64,000 bases of DNA from Galaxea fascicularis. Lineage: Eukaryota > Cnidaria > Anthozoa > Scleractinia > Euphylliidae. A program made the translations under genes and the position numbers. Shown here in pieces: positions 60,122 to 64,000 of this stretch. The stretch is from NCBI GenBank assembly GCA_948470475.1, contig OX419347.1, positions 13,630,175 to 13,694,174 on the forward strand, in the 5' to 3' direction. Below the pieces are notes generated by a model, which did not search any database, was not told where the DNA came from, and saw only the letters and a list, made by a program, of their open reading frames with translations. The stretch's first letter is position 1; each line of letters opens with the position of its first letter.

Positions 60122-60952
60122 CTGAGATCATAAATGGGGTTGAACACTGCATCACCATCAACAGTCTCATAGGTGGGATTTTCGGTTTGCTGTTGATCAA
60201 ACACCTCTTTTCTCCCTACATTGTCCATTTCGTCAACCTCAGTGTACAGTTCATTTTCTTCTGTTGTGCAACCTTTGTTTGCGATAGCAAACCCACTATC
60301 CATCTCTTTAACTGCAGTATACAGTTCATTTTCTTGTGTTGTGCATTCTTTGTTTGCGATAGTCAAACCACTGTAAAGGCCCCCGGAAATGTTTTCGACA
60401 CTCAGACCACTGTAAACACCATCAGCAGTCTCACAAGTGGGGTTTTCGGTTTGCTGTTGATCAAACGCCTCTTTTCTCCCTACATTGTCCATCTCTTCAA
60501 CCTCAGTATACAGTTCATTTTCTTCTGTTGTGCAACCTTTGTTTGCGATAGTAAAACTACTATCCATCTCTTTAACTGCAGTATACAGTTCATTTTCTTC
60601 TGTTGTGCATTCTTTGTTTGCGATAGTCAAACCACTGTCAAGGTTCCCGGAAATGTTTTCGACACTCAGACCACTGTAAACACCATCACCAGTCTCATAA
60701 GTAGGATTTTCGGTTTGCTGTTGATCAAACACCTCTTTTCTCCCTACATTGTCCATCTCGTCAACCTCAGTATACAGTTCATTTTCTTCTGTTGTGCAAC
60801 CTTTGTTTGCGATAGTAAAACCACTATCCATCTCTTTAACCGCAGTATACAGTTCATTTTCTTGTGTTGTGCATTCTTCAGTGTTTGCGATAGTCAAACC
60901 ACTGTCAAGGTTCCCGGAAATGTTTTCGACACTCAGACCACGGTAAACACCA
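60122..60952 (-). repeat. Tail exon of gene F: three 88-residue (264-bp) repeats
   Basis: Unit start points are about 264 bp apart (60411, 60675, 60942 for the same GTAAACACCA word; the last spacing is 267). Each unit runs GVYxGLSVENISG, an ENELYTAVKEMD block, an ENELYTEVDEMD block, then QQQTENPTYET. The two ENELYT blocks are themselves an internal duplication. Counting across the exon there are six ENELYT sites, three GVYxGL sites, three ENPTYE-type sites (one reads ENPTCE, lacking the tyrosine) and one FNPIYD. The opposite strand also stays open, but only as a shadow. Confidence 0.9.
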
Positions 60953-63900
60953 CTGTAAATACACGCAAATAGATTAAACAGGAAGTAATATCAACGAACG
61001 TTTCTCACTGACATACGTGGCTCTCATGCATATAATTATATTTCTTCTGGTTAAAGGAACGATAATTTTACGTTTATTTATTTAATTTGTTGTTGTTGTT
61101 TTAAGGTGAGCATGATTTTGTAATTTTTTTTCCACAACACAACTCAATCAAATAATGTAGTACCTATCAGAAGAAACAAAAGAGTAAAAAAACAAACGGA
61201 ATGCCTTTAGTTCTTTAAAGAAAAGATGTTGACAGCTCAATGTCTGAAATAGCCTCATGTGGCTTACCGGTCATAACATGGATTATCTACTGTCATTCGA
61301 GCCTCTCCAGAAGTTCTAAAATGTAACAAATGAACCATACAATTACGCAATAGTTTGTTAACGGTTCTTTACAACTATCACATTAAATATCAAATTTCTT
61401 CATGCTATTGCATTTTGTAGTTGCTTCTGCCATTGTTGTTGTTGTTGTTGTTGCGTTACTTTGTTGTCATTCTCGATGTCAGATGTATTTAAGAAAAAGT
61501 CGTGCTTGGTCCTTTTTCGTTTGATATAAAAAAAAGTTACGAATATAGCAAGCCAGTCGTACTTTATGCTTTTCCCCCCCCCACCCCCACCCCCCACGAT
61601 GAACATGAGTAATAGGTATTCTGATTCAATGCTAAGCGCTAATTCCTGGTGTTAAAAAAGGACGTGTAAAGTCTGTTGGAAACACAACGTAGGTTGACCT
61701 TTCCAATCTAAAACTGGCTGTTCTAGGGTCACAAGTGTCCAAACACACGATTCATCAAACGTTAACTACTTGACATTTCAAATTGTCGGTTTTGATCCTT
61801 TTAAACCCCGAAAAGCTCAACGTGTTAGCAAGGGCGGACTATTCAGTAAGTACCGAGGTAATGTTAGCGTAAATGGGATTGAAATACCTTGAATAAAATA
61901 CTTCATTTAGTAATTCCTGATTTTTTTTCTTCGTTTTCCTCCTGTGATCAGAGAAGACATTTTGTTATTTTAAACATTGTGGGGAAGTAAACAAGCCGAC
62001 CACGCAAAATACAAGAGACGCGAACGATTCGTACATGCTACTGAGAAGAACAGCCAGAAAGAAACCTCTGCTAGCAGGGTATTATTTGAACGCCTGATTG
62101 TTGAATTACATGTACATGGCTGGCTGGCTAGCTGGCTGCTGGGCTGACTGACTAACCGGCTGACCGACCGACCGACCGACTGACTGACTGACTGACTGAA
62201 TGACTGAATGACTGAGCGTGCGAGTGAGCGACTAGATCGATTAATCTCAGTCTTATGTTCCATAAATTGGCTGTCGAAGAGCTTTGAAGGGTCTAAATAT
62301 AAGTTACTCAGTTTTCTTTTGGGTTTTCGTTTCGGATAGTCATCCATCGATGGAAAATACCCATTAGTGCATATGTGTGCTGCGATGTATACTATGAGTG
62401 CGCAGTGGCGGGTTTGATTCTGAAAAGTCTGTAGCTTACCTTTTGCAATAAAATAATCCAGCAAGGAGCAAAGCAACTAATAAAATCAAAACAACCACAG
62501 GAACGACAACAGCTACCACATCAGGACCTATAAAAAATAGACACAGTTCAGCTGGGGAGATGGAGTGCACAGGAGATAGGGTGAGAACTTCATATTGAAA
62601 GGACGTTTAACACGGAAAAGAAATCACGTGATTGTTTCTTACTTTATACCCTTGTTTTGGCTCGCAGCACAGTGCAGTGCAATGCAATGCACTACAGTAC
62701 AGTGCATTACGGTACAATACTATATAGAATAGTACAGTACAGTACAGTACAGTACAATGCAGCACAGTGCAGTACAGCCCAGTACAGTGCAATGCAGTGC
62801 AGTACAATGCACTACAGTACAGTACAGTGCAGTACAATGCAGCACAGTGCAGTACAGCCCAGTACAGTGCAATGCAGTACAGTACAATGCACTACAGCAC
62901 AGTGTAATGCACTACAGTACAGTACAGTGCATTACAGCACAGCACAGTGCAGTACAGCCCAGTACAGTGCAATGCAGTGCAGTACAATGCAGCACAGTGC
63001 AGTACAGCCCAGTACAGTGCAATGCAGTGCAGTACAATGCACTACAGTACAGTGTAATGTAGTACAGTACAGTACAATGCAGTTCAGTGCAGTACAGCCC
63101 AGAACAGTTCAATGCAGTGCAGTACAATGCACTACAGTACAGTACAGCACAGTACAGTGCAGTGCAGAACAATGCACAGTACAGTACAGGACAATGCACT
63201 ACAGTACAGTGTAATGCAGCACAGTGCCGTGCAGTACAATACACAGTACAGTGCAGTGCAGCGCAAAATAATGCGGTCTAGTATAGTGTAATGCACCAGA
63301 AGCTACGCTATTGGTGGGAACGTAGTAACGTGAAAAATTAGTTGATCATGAATGAAAAGCGTTGGTAGATGCCATGGGGATGAGGGGCTCGATTTGAATG
63401 ATAAAGATAATTTATCTACCTTTTCCTTTCGTCTGTTCTCTTGAACCTTTGCCCCCAATTTTATCTGAAGGTTCTTCAGTAGTTGGTGTTGGTTCTCTGC
63501 TCGGTGTTGCTTTTTCCGAAGTGCGTGACGTTTTGGGAGTAATTGAATTTGGCGATGAAGGCATTTCTGGCATTTGCGTTGTCATTGAAGTGGTCCCTTC
63601 TATTTAAATAAGAAATACATAAAATCGAGGATTTCACTTTCCCTGAACATCATAAATATATAGCATAGCTGGTAGTTCAAATTGCCGAGACTATTTTAAT
63701 TAACGTAATATTACATTTAGTATCACTTATAAAAACATCCCTTTGGCTTTGGTCACATATGTATAGGCGCTACTAAAAACAATATGTCACAGGGTAACAA
63801 CAAACCAATAAGAACAAATAACTTCTTAAACGGAAAATAAACTTACCTAAACATCTGTCCTCGCAGTAAAAAGCACTAAAGCCAGTGTAGGAGTCTCTGT

Positions 63901-64000
63901 CGTCTGATTTGAATATTATGAACATGTGGTTTGAAGACGAACTGATTCCTTCTTTAGGGGGAGGGTAGCGTCCATAGTATTCCCCAAGTACTTGCCCTGT
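60122..64000 (-). CDS. CUB single-pass receptor-like protein with repeat-bearing NPxY tail (gene F), partial at both ends
   Basis: Minus-strand exons: 64000-63847 (C-terminal half of a CUB, cut by the window edge), 63599-63420 (Ser/Thr/Pro linker), 62527-62440 (transmembrane), 61315-61268 (48-nt tail exon ending DNPCYD) and 60952-60122 (831-nt tail exon). All junctions fit in phase. The CUB part reads NHMFIIFKSDDRDSYTGF, close to gene B. The helix is a Val/Leu-rich run starting VVAVVVPVVVLILLVALLL. The large tail exon has three 88-residue repeats and ends FNPIYDL. A short last exon with the stop is not identified. Exon order and phases match gene B, so the two are paralogs. The domains before the CUB lie outside the window. 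Confidence 0.85.
61430..61453. repeat. (GTT)n microsatellite
   Basis: Short GTTGTTGTT run in the intron between the F tail exons and the F transmembrane exon. Confidence 0.85.
62117..62222. repeat. (GACT)n/(GACC)n/(GGCT)n tetranucleotide microsatellite
   Basis: Runs of GGCT pass into GACC and GACT units. The spurious ORF across it is rich in Ser, Gln and Val. Confidence 0.88.
62665..63290. repeat. Pentanucleotide satellite (ACAGT/GCAGT units), about 625 bp
   Basis: Variant five-base units (ACAGT, GCAGT, ACAAT, GCACT, CCAGT) fill the block. Higher-order blocks of about 55-65 bp are recognisable by CAGTACAGCCCAGTACAGTG. Because 5 is not a multiple of 3 and stops are rare in the units, several frames stay open on both strands; these ORFs are not genes. 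It lies between the linker and transmembrane exons of gene F. Confidence 0.92.

Noticed and set aside
60187..60972. 261-residue plus-strand ORF opposite the F tail repeats
   Set aside because: It is the antisense shadow of the repeated tail exon, which has proper splice sites and motifs on the minus strand.
62117..62222. CRISPR-like array of short repeats
   Set aside because: Simple tetranucleotide microsatellite without spacers, in a eukaryotic intron.
62657..63214. 185-residue plus-strand ORF rich in Val, Gln, Cys, Ser, Thr and Tyr
   Set aside because: It lies entirely inside the five-base satellite. Several frames on both strands are open for the same reason.

Overview
This 64 kb window is animal nuclear DNA, most likely from an anthozoan cnidarian such as a stony coral or sea anemone. 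It is AT-rich, its genes are split into small exons, and it is full of short inverted-repeat transposons and a tRNA-derived SINE. The protein families seen (DOMON/cytochrome b561, ApeC, CUB, SRCR, DAN-type cystine knot) fit that assignment. No search was run. The taxonomic call and all gene models come from reading splice sites, reading frames and domain motifs by eye.

Layout. (A) 1.4-17.3 kb, plus strand: a 17-exon ferric-chelate-reductase-like gene with two tandem DOMON domains followed by a six-helix cytochrome b561 core. Its intron at 9.2-15.5 kb carries a complete antisense Ty3/gypsy-type LTR retrotransposon at 9386-15309. The two LTRs read as identical, and pol contains one in-frame stop. 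(B) 18.8-29.8 kb, minus strand: a receptor-like gene with signal peptide, ApeC, CUB, linker and transmembrane helix. Its cytoplasmic tail is built from small exons carrying NPxY-type motifs. (C) 31 kb, minus: a gremlin/DAN-family secreted cystine-knot gene with an apparent one-base frameshift in a homopolymer. (D) 34.8-40.2 kb, minus: a four-CUB transmembrane protein whose N-terminus was not found. (E) 48.1-55.4 kb, minus: an SRCR-FN3-FN3-Ig transmembrane protein. (F) 60.1-64 kb, minus and running off the right edge: a paralog of B with CUB, linker, transmembrane helix and an NPxY tail. One tail exon of F holds three 88-residue repeats.

How they fit together. B, D, E and F are four type-I membrane proteins in a row on the same strand. 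Their extracellular domains sit on phase-1 exons, a layout typical of shuffling. B and F also share a cytoplasmic design of phase-2 tail exons, each ending in a tyrosine motif, including exons of exactly 48 nt in both. With ApeC (reported to bind bacterial cell-wall material in other animals), SRCR, CUB and Ig ectodomains, the cluster looks like a set of surface recognition or adhesion receptors with signalling or endocytic tails. That role is inferred from domains. The spaces between genes and many introns hold MITE-like hairpins, microsatellites and a large pentanucleotide satellite that creates spurious long ORFs.
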